Positions 1 through 11,291 of a DNA stretch of 64,000 nucleotides are shown piece by piece. Origin of the DNA: Sistotremastrum niveocremeum HHB9708 (Eukaryota > Basidiomycota > Agaricomycetes > Sistotremastrales > Sistotremastraceae); assembly GCA_001630475.1 (NCBI GenBank), contig KV419399.1:704552-768551 (forward strand), given 5' to 3'. A program made the translations under genes and the position numbers. Numbering within the stretch: position 1 is the stretch's first letter; every line of letters starts with the position of its first letter. The notes under the pieces are model-generated. The model saw only the letters and a list, made by a program, of their open reading frames with translations, was not told the DNA's origin and did no database searches.

Positions 1-1350
1 ATCATCTAATCCGAGTTATCTGCCGGACACGAGGCATTTAAAGGGTCTTGACTATATGGGGTTTTCGAGATCATGCTATCTTTACATATATTCCCTTGCA
101 CCACGGGTAAGAGCAAGAGGCGGTGACTGTCCTGCCTCTCGTCGACTCCTCCGCCCCAATAATACAGCGCTGTCGTTTCAAAGGACTGCATCACTGGAAA
201 GAATGACCGATGGCGTGCCATCAGTCATCAGCCAAGCTATACAACCTGGGTATGTGTGCGATCGGGTGCAAGGTCCAGCTCAGACTAATGTCGCTGATGG
301 TAAGTTTACTCCTTACCGCAGCACCGACTCTCGAACGCTGAGATCACTCGTAGTCTTGAATATAGACTATCCAGGACGTAACCATCTCCGTATAGGATTG
401 CTGGATCACAGACGTAGCTCAGTGAAGACTCTCAATCCTGCGCGCAAGACAGCGATCGCTGCATCATTGGAGACGAAGACTTTGATACATTAGCGCTGCG
501 GTTGTCTCGAGCGTCTAGCATCGCCACATCACATCCTTGGCTGCCGATATCGTTGATTCGCCCCGATGCTTTGTCTGTCAACTCTTCGCGGGAGCTTGCG
601 GTGAACTGAGATGGTTGTGCAAAGACACATCGTCATGTGAGGTCATGCTAAAGGACCACCAAAATATCAGTCTCAATTGTTCATCGCTCATCAACCTCTT
701 GATCCAGTCGACAACGCCGCTGCTTGGCAATATCTTCCGACTCGCGCTCATTCACGTTGTGACGGCGTTTGCAGTATTGGTCTTCGATGTTGGCGTGATC
801 CATGGCGGACTTCATCAGGAGTGGCGTCCTCGGCTTGTTGGGATCAATGACTCCCAAGAGTCAAAGTCTGCTATCTCAGTTCTTGCAAAATCGCTTCGGC
901 GCATCGGAGAAGCATTCCCTGTCACCATCGCTGGTGATAGCGTAGAGATCGATGGTGCTTTTGATGAGAATTATCACGGGAAATTTCGATGTGAACGCCC
1001 AGAATGCTGATGGTTTCCGAAGGACGCTAGTCGAAGCATTAGCCAAGGACCTAGCATGATCGAGACCTTTCTCATCTTGGACATTGCCCTAGAATTTTGC
1101 TATCGAGTATAACTGCTGTATGCATTTGAATGACTGTATAGCTTCACTCGACTGCGATCTGTGAAAGCAAAACGACCTGGAATATTCTCCATCAGTAACG
1201 CCACAAACAGACATAATGAATAGCAAAGCCTGACAAACCTTTGACGTCTCCTAAAAGGCGCTCTCCGTATTCCGCAAGTCCCCTCCGAAGCACTTTTCTC
1301 CCAGCGAGACCATCCTTTGCAGCCTTTCACTCGTTATCTTTTCACTCGTT
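1..1350. other. No supported gene
   Basis: I found no exon chain with consistent phase here. Plus-strand open frames of 145 codons (56-493) and 157 codons (537-1010) exist, but neither resembles a family I know and neither has a convincing start and splice context. The stretch could hold a decayed gene or the 5' untranslated region of the gene beginning at 1351. Confidence 0.4.
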
Positions 1351-2349
1351 ATGAACACCAATGGAAGACAGATTCGTCCCAGGGGCAGTGCCCAAGGACC
1401 ATATAGCCCGGGCAGAGCGCAAGCAGGTGAGCGTCTTGTCGTCGGCGCGACACACCCAGGAGGGAGGTTGACGAAAAGCGCGCGTATGTAGCTCAGAATG
1501 AGACAGCGGCGCTCATGGAGGGCGAGGCCATAGCGAGCGGTGCTATAGCAGGTCTTCGTCCCTCGGAGCAAGCAGGAATGGTCCAAGATGCGGCCGAATA
1601 TGTCGAGAGGACAGATCCTTTGGATTATGAGAACCGAGCACGAGGCGAGCTTCATATTCTGGGATACATGTCCTCGCGACTTATAATCTGCATTAGGCTT
1701 GAGACGAAGGTCTAGCATCAGCCAAGGTGCATTTGAGATGCCGAACGCTGAGACCGGAAAAGGTGGCATTGAGATTAAAGCATTACTGATCAATTACTGA
1801 TGCACCAGAAGGCAATGTGACCTCAAATATGACCGCTGAGATAGGTGGCACAGTCTTGAGGGCTGGAAGTGGCTCCGTTCGACGCGCTGGTCAAGTCAAG
1901 CAATCGCGCCACGGAAGACGGGTCGTTATGGAAGGCACAGCCTCTCCCATAGTCGTGAGGGGGCAAGTGACAAGCGGACACGAAATCAGTGGTAGGAAAC
2001 TAGAGCTTGAGCATCATCTTCGCTTGGAGTCTGACGCGTTCTGCTAGACAATACGGCCGATCAGTATCAGGATGGATCCGCGATGCAATACGGAGCCCAC
2101 CAGACAGGCGCCATCCCCTACGCTCACTTCGTCAATGCCACCAACTCTCGTCTCGCTAATGACTACTCTTCGACTCCCAATGCATCCTTTGCCTCCTTCT
2201 CTGGAAACGCGATAGACGCCGAACACGTGACCTTCAATGCTCCGGGGTCCGATTCCGATGTTCGAGTGCGCCACGTTGCGGGCTATAGCAGCTGTGGCGA
2301 CAGAGTCGACGACAATCGCGACGCGGTTTTCAGTACGCGCAGACAGTGA
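1351..2349 (+). CDS. Hypothetical low-complexity protein, multi-exon
   Basis: I do not recognise this gene. A start at 1351 (MNTNGRQIRPRG...) opens exon 1, 1351-1426. A GTGAGC...GTAG intron joins it in phase to an exon starting at 1492 (AQNETAALMEGEAIASG...). Further on, the exon 1809-1991 joins 2048-2349 across a 56-nt intron in phase and ends at TGA. The splice between the exon from 1492 and the one at 1809 is not resolved; a short coding patch near 1700-1780 may be a separate exon. The product is rich in Ser, Ala, Gly, Asn and Arg, looks intrinsically disordered, and shows no transmembrane or catalytic motif. Splice phase, rather than similarity, is the evidence that it is real. Confidence 0.5.
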
Positions 2350-4008
2350 GGACTGGATAAGACTGTAATGGATGGTGGATGAGGTCTCTTGGAAAAGGGG
2401 TTGGACACGTTGAAACACGTCCAAGCGTGATGTGGACTGCTGGTCAGTTCGACATGGCACGCAGGATATTCTGCATGGATTCGGGTCTCGGGGAACTGCA
2501 TAACTCTCGTTAATTTCTCGTTTTTCTTTTGAATAATATTACATTCGTTACTCACCTCTGAGTCTTGATGCCACTACGACTCAAACATTGGGCTGCGCTT
2601 GCTTCGCCAGAGGATTTCAGGCCATAAGCGCATCAAGAAAGGCTGCTATATATGAATTCAGCAGTGAAATCGTCAACGTTAGAAAGTGACCAACTGGATG
2701 CGAAGTGGCAGGGCATCGACGTGGGTGGAAGAGGTGAAACAAGGAGGAACGCGCGGATATTCGTGAGGTGGGCTGCTTACGTGAGCACAAGCGTTTTCTT
2801 TTTCCCGCCAATATAGCCGAGCAAGACCTTCTCAACGTTGAACACCTTTATCCTGTCTGCTATCGTTTGAACATCCAGTCAGCCTGTTGAAGGAAGACTC
2901 AGAGTCGTTGGAATCCATACCGGCTCGAAGCAGAGCCTTTCGGCGCCCGGACTTCTTTTTGTCACTGACCCAATTTCTTCATCCAATTGTTCTTCTCAGA
3001 GATATGCATGTGCCGGACTTGATAAAACCAGTGAGCCCGATGTCAGTTCATGTTCCAGAATACTGTGAGCTCAACCGGACATATCTATCAAGAATTAGGT
3101 TTTTCTTTGATTTTCTGCACATCCTCGGTTGCCATGTCTGCTCTGTCCTAAGATTTAGAACTGGCTCTTTCGCTCACTTTCTGGTGTTTCTCGTTTTCTG
3201 AGCGTGATAACTGCTCTAGCTCTAAAGATCCTGGATGTTCCACTGCTCAGACTACTACCCGCTTCGCTCTCACCCTCCTGTTCCGAAGGACATCAAGATT
3301 GAGCTGCCAAAACTGCCGCCAACTCTTCAGTATCCCTACTGTGCTCTTCAATGAACTGTGTGGTCACATTAACGCCCTCGGTGCTCGAAAACCGCCTGAT
3401 GTTGACCTTCCCGGGCTGAATTTTCTGTGCTCTTCCCCCGACAAAGCGAACAAAGCCTTATCTGAGTCCATGGGAAATCTTGCTCTAATGAATCGAGATT
3501 GACTCTCTCTCTCACATGATGATGGCCATCTAAATTGAAGCCGGTCTGCTGATACATGGGGGCTGATTTAAGAGTTGCTCCCCAATCGAGCCCACTACGG
3601 CTTCTGGAAGCCCCTCGTCCGGATTCGTCACCATACACCATCATACAGGAGATTGTTCGGAACCTTCAAACTCAATCGTGCTCAATTGCGGCAGCTCCGT
3701 CTTCAGAGAACAGATACCTCGTGCTTTGTTCAGGCACAAATACGACTATGCATGACCCCGCCAGGGCTATCGTCGGACGAGATTAGCATATGATAGTATT
3801 TGATACTGGGGATCCACAAACATACTTCAATGCGGCAAACTTGTGGCAATACAGTACTTCATAAATGGCAATCATCTTCGGACGTCGTTGAATGCGAATT
3901 ATTGATTACAAACGAGAAATAAAGCTATAGATACAGGGTGGCGGGAAGAGAGTCGTGAGTTCGCAAGAATGAGTAGTTTGGAGAATTATGGAGGGATAAT
4001 GAATTGAT
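2350..4008. other. Intergenic, no supported gene
   Basis: Several frames of 60-100 codons occur on both strands, but none has family resemblance or a consistent splice chain. The right end is presumably the 3' region of the Hsp20 gene, which is transcribed leftwards. Confidence 0.4.
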
Positions 4009-4580
4009 TTAATTGATGGCGATGCGAGCTGGTGCTTGCTCCTGTCCAGTCTTCGGGAACGTGACAGTCAGTACACCATCTTCCATCTTGGCGCCTATGT
4101 CCTGCGGCTAGCGAATAGTCAGCATCATACCTCTGCGAACTAAGAGACGTGAAGAACACACCTTTATTCCCTTGGGTAGGTTAATGCTCCGAGAGAACTT
4201 TCCAAAGCTTCTTTCCTTGACAGCGTAACCTTCCTCCTTGTGTTCAGGGGACCGTTCAGTCTGCCCCGAGACGGTCAAGCGTGAATCAGAGACGTCAATG
4301 TTGACATCCTCCTTCTTCAGGCCCGGAAGCTCGAACGTCGCGGTCACAGTGTTGCTTTCCGCGTTCTCGTGAATGTCCATCCTGTGAATGACGTCATCAT
4401 TCGAATTTCATTGAGCAATAAGGAAATGACATACCTTGGTACCAAAGAGGACGGGCGTTTGGCGCTGGAGACTGCATTCGAGTTGTTGGATTGACTACGA
4501 GTCTCGAAAGCTTGGTCGAACAGACGGTGGAAGTCGTCGACGCTGAAGAAGGGGTCGTAGTAGAAACGGCTCAGAGACAT
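4009..4580 (-). CDS. Small heat shock protein Hsp20, copy A
   Basis: ATP-independent chaperone that binds unfolding proteins and forms oligomers through its alpha-crystallin domain. Three exons: 4580-4435, 4381-4162 and 4101-4009, with introns of 53 and 60 nt, give 152 aa. The N-terminal arm begins MSLSRFYYDPFFSVDDFHRL. The alpha-crystallin domain covers roughly residues 50-145 and contains FELPGLKKEDVNIDVSDSRL and the sheet region KEEGYAVKERSFGKFSRSI. The C-terminus has the strand DGVLTVTFPK and a short tail ending RIAIN, which carries the I-x-I motif. The length is normal for fungal class Hsp20. It is transcribed leftwards with a perfect heat-shock element 168 bp upstream. A paralogue with the same exon lengths lies at 19326-19900, as part of a larger duplication. 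Confidence 0.95.
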
Positions 4581-4747
4581 TTGTGTGTCGAGATATCGAG
4601 GGATGAGAGATGATTTGCGATGCGCAGTGAGGAGTAGTAGATTTCTGGAGAGACAGAGACGGCCAACGCGACGTTGCTTTATCCTCGAAGAGGTTGTCGC
4701 GAGTGTTCCAGACTTTTCCACGCAGACACCCGTTTTGGCAATGGCGA

Positions 4748-4760
4748 GAAAATTCGAGAA
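4748..4760 (-). promoter_or_regulatory. Heat-shock element upstream of Hsp20 A
   Basis: The sequence GAAaaTTCgaGAA is three perfect alternating nGAAn/nTTCn units, the binding site of a heat-shock factor trimer. It lies 168 bp upstream of the Hsp20 copy A start codon. Function is inferred from the perfect match and the downstream gene. Confidence 0.75.
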
Positions 4761-5447
4761 ATGTGCTGCGTCTTCAGGATACAGCCCCGGGATCGCCGTA
4801 TGTCAGGTGACTCCTATGTTTTCCAATATCCTAAGAAATCCTTCGAATAAGTTTCTTGAGGGCCTGCGACGTAGAAGATGCTTTCGTCTGTGAGTACACG
4901 TGTTCGGGTTCGACAGTAAGGGTCTGGATGTCGACTCAGGTCGTTATGTTGGCCGACCAGAGCTCGGGCTGTTAATGCCGGACGTGATGATAGCACTTAT
5001 AGGAGCGTACTTTCTATAGGGGGAGAAAGCAAGCTTCGGACGAGACTCGGGGTGAGGGCTGCTGACGCCGGCCTAACGGCAGATTTATGGTCGCCCATAG
5101 CCCTCAGTACTATTATCCAGAGTATAGCTTCAAAACAAAGATTCGACTGCAGCAAGGACTGCAGCGTCAAGGACTTGTGCGCCGTTCCACAAAAGTAGAC
5201 CAGATGTGGAGTCATTTTTTCCAACTCCGACGGATTCACTCTCGATGTTGTCGACGCGCCGAGCCCGACATGGTCGATGGCTGGGAGAGATAACATACAT
5301 TGCTTCAATGATCCGTCCACAAAAAACACACTAGAAATCTCCTCCAGACACTCTCACCCATCCAGCCTCCAGCGAAACTCGTCCGGGTACTTTTCAACGA
5401 AACTATCTTTAGTTTATCCTTGATTGGATGTCGACAATTGAGCTCTC
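4761..5447. other. Intergenic, no supported gene
   Basis: I see nothing I can name. Short frames on both strands (for example about 4997-5329 on the minus strand) lack a consistent splice context. The right end probably serves as the 3' region of the gene ending at 5448. Confidence 0.4.
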
Positions 5448-6273
5448 TCAGCGCCATCCCGAGTTATCTTCGTCCGTCTCTCCGACAGGTTCGATGGGTG
5501 AAACGCTTGGGCTGCCTCCTCCCTTTGATTCGGGCGCAATTGCAGTAGAGCTCGTCGGGGCACAAATCAGACCTGGACTCAGAACACGTTAGAAGTGGCC
5601 AAATCATAAACACTGAAACTGGGATACCTGGGTGATTCATCCAAGGCGAATTAATTGATCGATAGTAAATCATACGCTCGCGTTGGCTGAGTTTGCGGAA
5701 AGCCTCTTCGCGGATATTTATCCGAATCAGGTCTTGTTCATGCCATATCACCTGCTCTAGGAATGGGGATTTCATAGGAGGACCCATCTTTGTCTCGATC
5801 TGGGATGGATCCCGTGCGCGGAGGGAGAATTGCTTCCTCAGTGTTTGAACACTGAATTTAGTCTTGAGCTCCCAGACACTGCAAATTCTGAAGGCGAAAG
5901 GCAGGGAATCCATGAGAGGGTTGTCTGTATCGTTGAATTCCGCGTTCAAGACTCCATCTTCGATGAGTGGCGCCAAATATGGCCTTCGCATTCTCACCGG
6001 TCCAACCTCGCAAACAAAAGCCAGAGATCGCGACAAACGAGCGCGTGTAGGAGTGGGATGACCTGACACAAGGTACCAGATGCGCTGGACCCGGCGTCCA
6101 GGAGTTTCTTTCAGAAACTGATAGTTTCTTATTCCGGTCTTTATCTGATTCATGTCGTCCTCCGTGATAGACATCATGAAATCGTGGACCGGCTCAGGCC
6201 TTAGGACTGAGAATGGGGGGTACGGCGTCTCGCAGCCCGAGACCGACGCTGAATCAAGATCACCGAGTTCCAT
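5448..6273 (-). CDS. Hypothetical protein, two exons
   Basis: Unrecognised 256-aa protein. Exon 1 is 6273-5628 and exon 2 is 5572-5448; the 55-nt intron changes frame and restores a Ser/Pro/Gly/Glu-rich tail (APESKGGGSPSVSPIEPVGE) ending at TGA. Without the intron the tail would be an arginine-rich frame unlike the rest. The body has a charged, mixed alpha/beta composition with several Arg/Glu-rich helices (IREEAFRKLSQRERMIYYR). No signal peptide or membrane segment is seen. It sits between Hsp20 and U2 in duplication copy A; copy B has nothing at the equivalent place, so it was either inserted there or lost from B. Confidence 0.6.
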
Positions 6274-6696
6274 GATTATGCTGTATGGCTCTGGATTCCT
6301 CCTGTGTCCAATGAGTGGGAGGAGTGGTTGGGTCGTAGCAGAGCGAAACGCAAAGGCTGAGTGGCGGAAGAAGAGAGGCGCGTGGGATAATTAACAACGA
6401 GATATCATCATCTCGGCAACGCTCATGAACGGAGTTACATGCTTTCATCCACTTATTGAACCCGTCCGACGCAACCGCTAGCATCTCAAGATTGCGAATT
6501 GGGCCCACAGATTGAGTTTGGGCCCAGGCGACGAACTGAGCCGGAAGTTCCCCAGGCTAAAGATATACTTTACGCACATGAAACTAGAGCGCGTTGGGTA
6601 CCCCAAGCAAATGGAATTATCATGAAAATTCACATGACCGCGAGGGCACGTACAGGGATATTTCTGTCATCAACCTATCTAATCTGCCAGTCATTA
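6274..6696. other. Intergenic, no supported gene
   Basis: Short stretch between the hypothetical gene at 5448-6273 and the first miniature transposon. I see no coding or RNA feature in it. Confidence 0.5.
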
Positions 6697-7057
6697 GGCC
6701 CACTCAATTCTAGTTCTCGGGGCAGTTCTTCAAGATAATATCATAATTATACGAACCCCGGTACTTGGTGAAACCTTAAATATTCCCTTTCTTGGACGCA
6801 CCGAGGTTTCACCGCAAATACTTGAAGAACTGAACAAAACGGCCGTTCTTCAAGTTAATTATTGTCGGAGTGTGAAAATCAATTCGCGGCAGCCTCGGCA
6901 CTGCCTTGTATGGTATCGTGGAGCTGATTTCCGCTCCTAACGCCGAAATGCGATGCAAATACGCGAACAAAGAACTGCGAGCCGCTCAATTCTTCGAGCA
7001 GTTCTTCGTTTATAAAACTTAATATCTGAAAACTCAAGAACTAGAATTGAGTGGGCC
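6697..7057. mobile_element. MITE with TA target duplication (Tc1/mariner-like)
   Basis: A 361-bp element bounded by perfect 21-bp terminal inverted repeats: GGCCCACTCAATTCTAGTTC plus T at the left, mirrored at the right. It is flanked on both sides by TA, the target duplication typical of the Tc1/mariner superfamily. It has no transposase and is AT-rich inside, so it is a non-autonomous miniature element. It abuts the end of the larger inverted-repeat structure at 7060-10179, separated only by its TA duplication, so it probably landed at that element's edge. The superfamily call rests only on the TA duplication. Confidence 0.75.
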
Positions 7058-7059
7058 TA

Positions 7060-10000
7060 TTATGGAAACGATTAGCGTTCATGTTCGGAATTGCCACGTT
7101 TTCGGGGACTGCCATTGACGGAGTGCCAAAACGTTCTAGACATGGTCTGAGGACCCCGTCGACTCTTGGGCTCCGATATTCTGCCGATCTTTGCTAATTT
7201 CATTTCTTGATTCCCTTTGCCGAAGATATCGACATCACCCTCACGCAAGGCTTCACGTACTACTTCCCTCTGTCCTATGTTGCTGTGACTTCAAATCTGA
7301 AAGCATCTTCAGTAGTCCCCAAATCAAGTCACTGCGATATCTTTTTCACGAGGGTCCGCGAGACTTCCGAAACAAAATACATGGCTTAACACATGGGGGA
7401 CGTGAACCGGTGAGCCCCAATTGAATGCTCTCTTGATCTACGTGCCCCGGGCAAGCGTTGTATCTAACCAATGTTAAAGCGTAGTCACACTAACCATCAT
7501 AGCTGCAGAATATTCTGAGTCAGCTGCACCCTCAAATTTGTACCTGAAGGTGGCAATAGGGACTATTCCACATGTCGATCCGGTGGAGGGAAGAAATTCA
7601 ACACGATTCCAAGATTTTGGTGATATTTCAGTTCCATTTTATCCACTAATCAACTTTTAATCGCTGGGATAGCCGGACTTACGATTTACAAAGACATCGT
7701 CGAGGACTTCGAGACTTCGACACGATCGGCAACGCAGGGTCAGGACGCCGAGTCGGGAGAATGACGAGGATATGATGAAGAGAATCGGGCACGATGAGGA
7801 TGAGGACGCGCAACAAAAGCAGAATGGAAGGGACATAGGTGTGCTACCCAACGTTACCACACGCCTTTGCAGTTCGTGGATTTGACAATTCTGATCGTTG
7901 TTAGGTTACCTGTAACGCTCCAGAGCTCGCCGCCACATCTCAGATTCTTCCTTCGACATCGTGATCACCATGAACTCGTCCCGTCGGAAGGTTCGGCTAT
8001 TAATGTTCAGCTCACTTGCCGTGAAAGTCAAACTGTCAACGTAAATACCTCCATTCAATCCGAGTTTGATCTGCCCCCAGCAAGACCCCCAGCATGTTGT
8101 CGTTGATCAATGATCTTTGCATCTCGTTTTTGCGCCCACCTGTGATTCTTCAGCTTTATATCAATTATGTGATCATCTGTCTTCCCTTGATTCGGTGTTC
8201 CTCCTCGCAAGCCTCTTCGCTCTCATCCTGTTTCGTATCATTTTCTGCTTGCTCTGACTTTTGGACTTGTCTATCACATAGTATCAAACAATATCAAGCA
8301 CTATCTCGTAGTCTCCTGAAACACCTTGTGAGTGCTTTCTTGAGCTCATGATGTTGACTCGCGTATTGTTGAGGGTCCTTCACAAGCTCTCGAATTTCAT
8401 GGTAAAACGAATCAAGAGGCTTATGTTTTGACCATGATAACTTTGATTTTGGTCGGTCAAGCTTGGTCGTTCACGCTTCAGAGGAGTCACTGGACCAGAA
8501 GTCGAAAGCATTGACAGTCGCGCAAAGGTTGGCGAATGGGTTACGAGAGCATAAGACTCGTGACGAGAGTCCGGCAAAAGAATATGTCCTTATTGTCGCT
8601 TCGAGTAGCAGCAGTCAAGCGAGAGAATATTTGGTAGCATCAGTTCTGCCAGTACGAAGAGCACTGGCAAACAACAAGCACCATGGTTCTCGAATCAAGG
8701 AGTTTGAGTTGTTCAACGAGGCACCTTGACATCCTTATCTCGAGCATGTGGGAGCCAGCGCTGCCAGTGGAGACTAAGAAGATCGAGAGGGTTGGGGGAG
8801 ATCTTGTTTCCGGATGTATGCGACTCTTCGTTATTAATAAAGGGGATCATCGACGTTGCTGTGAAGTGCTGATGTTCTCGAGAATATATTCACTCGGACA
8901 GAGAGTTGCCTGGCCATAGAACAAAACTGCACAGTTTATTTTAGCAAACGGACACGACATACAGTGCGCACGACAGGTGTCGCTACACATCTAGATTTGA
9001 AGGTCACGACGCATCCTGTGCACCTCCACCGTAGCTTCACTGACAGTTCTTCAAGATATTCCAGTCGGTTGAAGCCGTGCGAAGGGAAGAGCTAGCATGT
9101 CTTGGGATTCGCTCATATGAGTGCAGTTGATGTGATGCAGGTAAAGAAGCCAAGGGAAATGATGTGATCGGACGAGAAAGTAGGGGTAAACGAAGTTGAT
9201 ACAAGAGCGACTTCGAAGTTGAACTCTTGATGGCTATTTTCCCCAGCCTTCCAACTTCGATGCATGATCTGCGATATTGCGTTTGATTAAACAAAAGAAA
9301 AGACAATATAGAGTGCTTAATGCTTTGCCAGGCTAGGACAAAGAAGAAGTGGTTGGGCATCGCCGCTTCGGTATGCTATGATATTATGGGACTACCAACA
9401 ACCATTCAGATGAGTCCGAAACATACCTGAGCGTCCACGAAGCGAAACTCAAGGTCGATCGGAGCAAATTTTGCAGACGTAAGATCTATCGCGATTCGCG
9501 AAATTGAATCTTAAGCAACACAGCTCAATAGGTTGTCGAAATTTAGCGGCCAGGAATGCAAGATCTGCGAATTCGAGTTTGGTCTCGTCGACCCGAGAGT
9601 CTGCCTCTAAGGATTAGAACGATCTGGCATGCTGCTATCGTGTCCAAGTTGTTGTGCATCTTGTTGAGAACCTGAGCGTCTTTGTTGTTAAGCCCGCTGC
9701 AGTATCAGGCATCCTGATTTGGCAGGTTGGATAATTGAGCAGGGTTATAAGAGATATTACAATGTAAAGGATAATGCTGCGAGTCCTCGGGGTCCAAACC
9801 CTTGCCGACCAAATGCCGTTGATGCCGGCACGGCACTGAGGTTCTGAGTTCCAAAGGATCCGAAATTCCGAACATGAACGCTAAGGACCCGTGATAGCGC
9901 TTATGGAACCCGGATCCCTAAAATCCGGGTTTTGGGCCTATTTTACCCTAACAAAAAACCATAAATCCTGAATTTAAAAATTCCCTAATATAGCCATGCT

Positions 10001-10179
10001 CTCAAAAGTAGTGGCAATCGAACGCTGTTACTATTGCGCTTCGGATGGGCCATACAGCTTTCCTCAAAACCCCGTATTAAGCAAATTTTGCCCTTTTTTT
10101 GGAGCCTATTTTACCCGTCAGCCGGGATCCGGGTTCCATAAGCGCTATCACGGGTCCTGAACGCTAATCGTTTCCATAA
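7060..10179. mobile_element. Putative DNA element with 33-bp inverted termini
   Basis: The left end reads TTATGGAAACGATTAGCGTT and continues CATGTTCGGAATT. The same 33 bases appear in reverse complement at the right end once the nested MITE at 9885-10157 is removed. The ends lie about 3.1 kb apart (2.85 kb without the nested element). Open frames inside (for example about 8463-8729 plus, 7657-7860 minus) do not resemble any transposase I know, so it may be a degenerate or non-autonomous DNA transposon. Flanks share AGTCAT near both ends, but no clean target duplication can be fixed because the left flank is disturbed by the adjacent MITE. An alternative is that two copies of an unrelated short repeat happen to lie in inverted orientation. 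Confidence 0.4.
9885..10157. mobile_element. MITE with 10-bp target duplication (Mutator-like?)
   Basis: A 273-bp element with perfect inverted repeats of about 34 bp that begin GGACCCGTGATAGCGCTTAT and continue GGAACCCGGATCCC. It is flanked by a perfect 10-bp direct repeat, TGAACGCTAA, at 9875-9884 and 10158-10167. Removing the element and one repeat restores a sequence identical to the reverse complement of about 7060-7092, which confirms the insertion boundary. Duplications of 9-11 bp are typical of Mutator-like elements. It has no coding capacity. Confidence 0.8.
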
Positions 10180-10546
10180 GTCATGTCTGTCATTGTACCG
10201 CGTACATTGGGGAATCGTCTCCCGTTGTAACTTTTAGTCACAGGCAGGACACACATATAATGGGGCGACAAGACCAATAAAACCGAAAGATATTCGTAAG
10301 ATCTAGTTCAAGAGATTTCGATGGACTTTGGGTAGAATTCAGCATTACTCATTGTACTGAGGGTCCAGACGATGACTTAACATCCTAGATTCCGTCTAAA
10401 GAACGCATTCGAAGACAAAATGTCTAGGGAATAAAAGAGGAAAGTCCTCCTTGCAAACCGCCAGCCACTAACAGTCCCCAGTTTGATGAATGGAGCCAAA
10501 AAGTCTAATGACAATTCAGCTCAATACCCAAAGAGAAGAGTGAACG
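10180..10546. other. 3' flank of U2 copy A
   Basis: No gene seen. The part next to the U2 pseudogene (about 10440-10546) is partly similar to the 3' flank of U2 copy B (about 20990-21094), for example the shared AGTTTGATGA stretch, so it belongs to the segmental duplication. Confidence 0.5.
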
Positions 10547-11257
10547 TTCCCCTGACGACACAAGCCAATAGTGCAGTAGCAAGGTCATCTTGTCCTCCGA
10601 GTTGCAAGCAGAGCTCGAAGGACAGGGCGACAAAAATTAGATAATAGGCATGACTGGGCGGTACTAGAGTTTGAAGGTCCAGTCCATGTGACTGCAGGCA
10701 ACCGAAGGTCGTGGTGGGGTCGTGACTGGACTGCAGTTGCCGGTCATCCATATTTCTGAAAATTAGGCAACCGGCAACTGCAGTCATGACCAGTCACAAC
10801 CATGGTCGTGACTGAGGACCCTTAAGGGTCCTGGGAAAGGGCATACCCTGGGTATTTTGGGTGTCAAGTGGGTATTTATGGCCATATATTCATCATATAT
10901 TGTATTATATAGTGTTCCTATGTGTTACTAGACACTATATGACCACTAATAAGACCTAAAAGTAATATATAATTGATTAAAATAATGATTTAGACCAGTT
11001 GTGACCTCAGGTCGTGGCCATGACTGGTCAGGCAACTGGTCTTTTTGGCAACTGGTTGCTGGACCGCAACTGCAGTCCTGTTGCCAGTTGCCCAAAATTT
11101 TGGCAGGCAACCGGACCGGCAGTTGCCAGTCATGGGCAAAAACGGAAAAAGTCCAGTTGTGACTGGACTTTAAAACCCTAGGCGGTACCCAGATAAAAGC
11201 TATTATGCTTTCAAGAACAGATACTACACTTGATCTAAGCCAAAAGGCCAGAGTGGT
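10547..11257 (-). pseudogene. U2 snRNA copy A, split by a transposon
   Basis: The minus strand carries the U2 5' region from about 11257: GGCCTTTTGGCTTAGATCAA then GTGTAGTATCTGTTCTT, which includes the branch-point recognition sequence GTAGTA, then stem-loop IIa. The remainder of U2, including the Sm site AATTTTTG and stem-loops III and IV, resumes at about 10664 and ends near 10547. Between them is a 516-bp hAT-like MITE (10665-11180) that breaks stem-loop IIb. A TATA-like box (TATATAA, 11285-11291) and the upstream GTGCACAGACC stretch are retained. With the insertion, a normal U2 RNA cannot be made directly, so I call it a pseudogene. The intact homologue is at 21095-21281. Confidence 0.85.
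10665..11180. mobile_element. hAT-like MITE inserted in U2 snRNA gene
   Basis: The element is 516 bp long. Its left end reads TAGAGTTTGAAGGTCCAGTC; the right end in reverse complement reads TAGGGTTTTAAAGTCCAGTC, giving inverted termini with only a few mismatches over 20 bases. It is flanked by a perfect 8-bp direct repeat, GGCGGTAC, at 10657-10664 and 11181-11188. The 8-bp duplication and TAG-type ends point to the hAT superfamily. The interior is full of short subterminal repeats (variants of GGCAACTG and TGACTGGAC), common in hAT elements as transposase binding sites. There is no transposase frame, so it is non-autonomous. Confidence 0.9.
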
Positions 11258-11291
11258 AAGGAAAAGTTGATGGTCGAGCGAGGCTTATATA

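Noticed and set aside
7060-10179. Autonomous DNA transposon with a transposase gene
   Set aside because: No frame inside resembles a transposase; only the inverted ends support an element.
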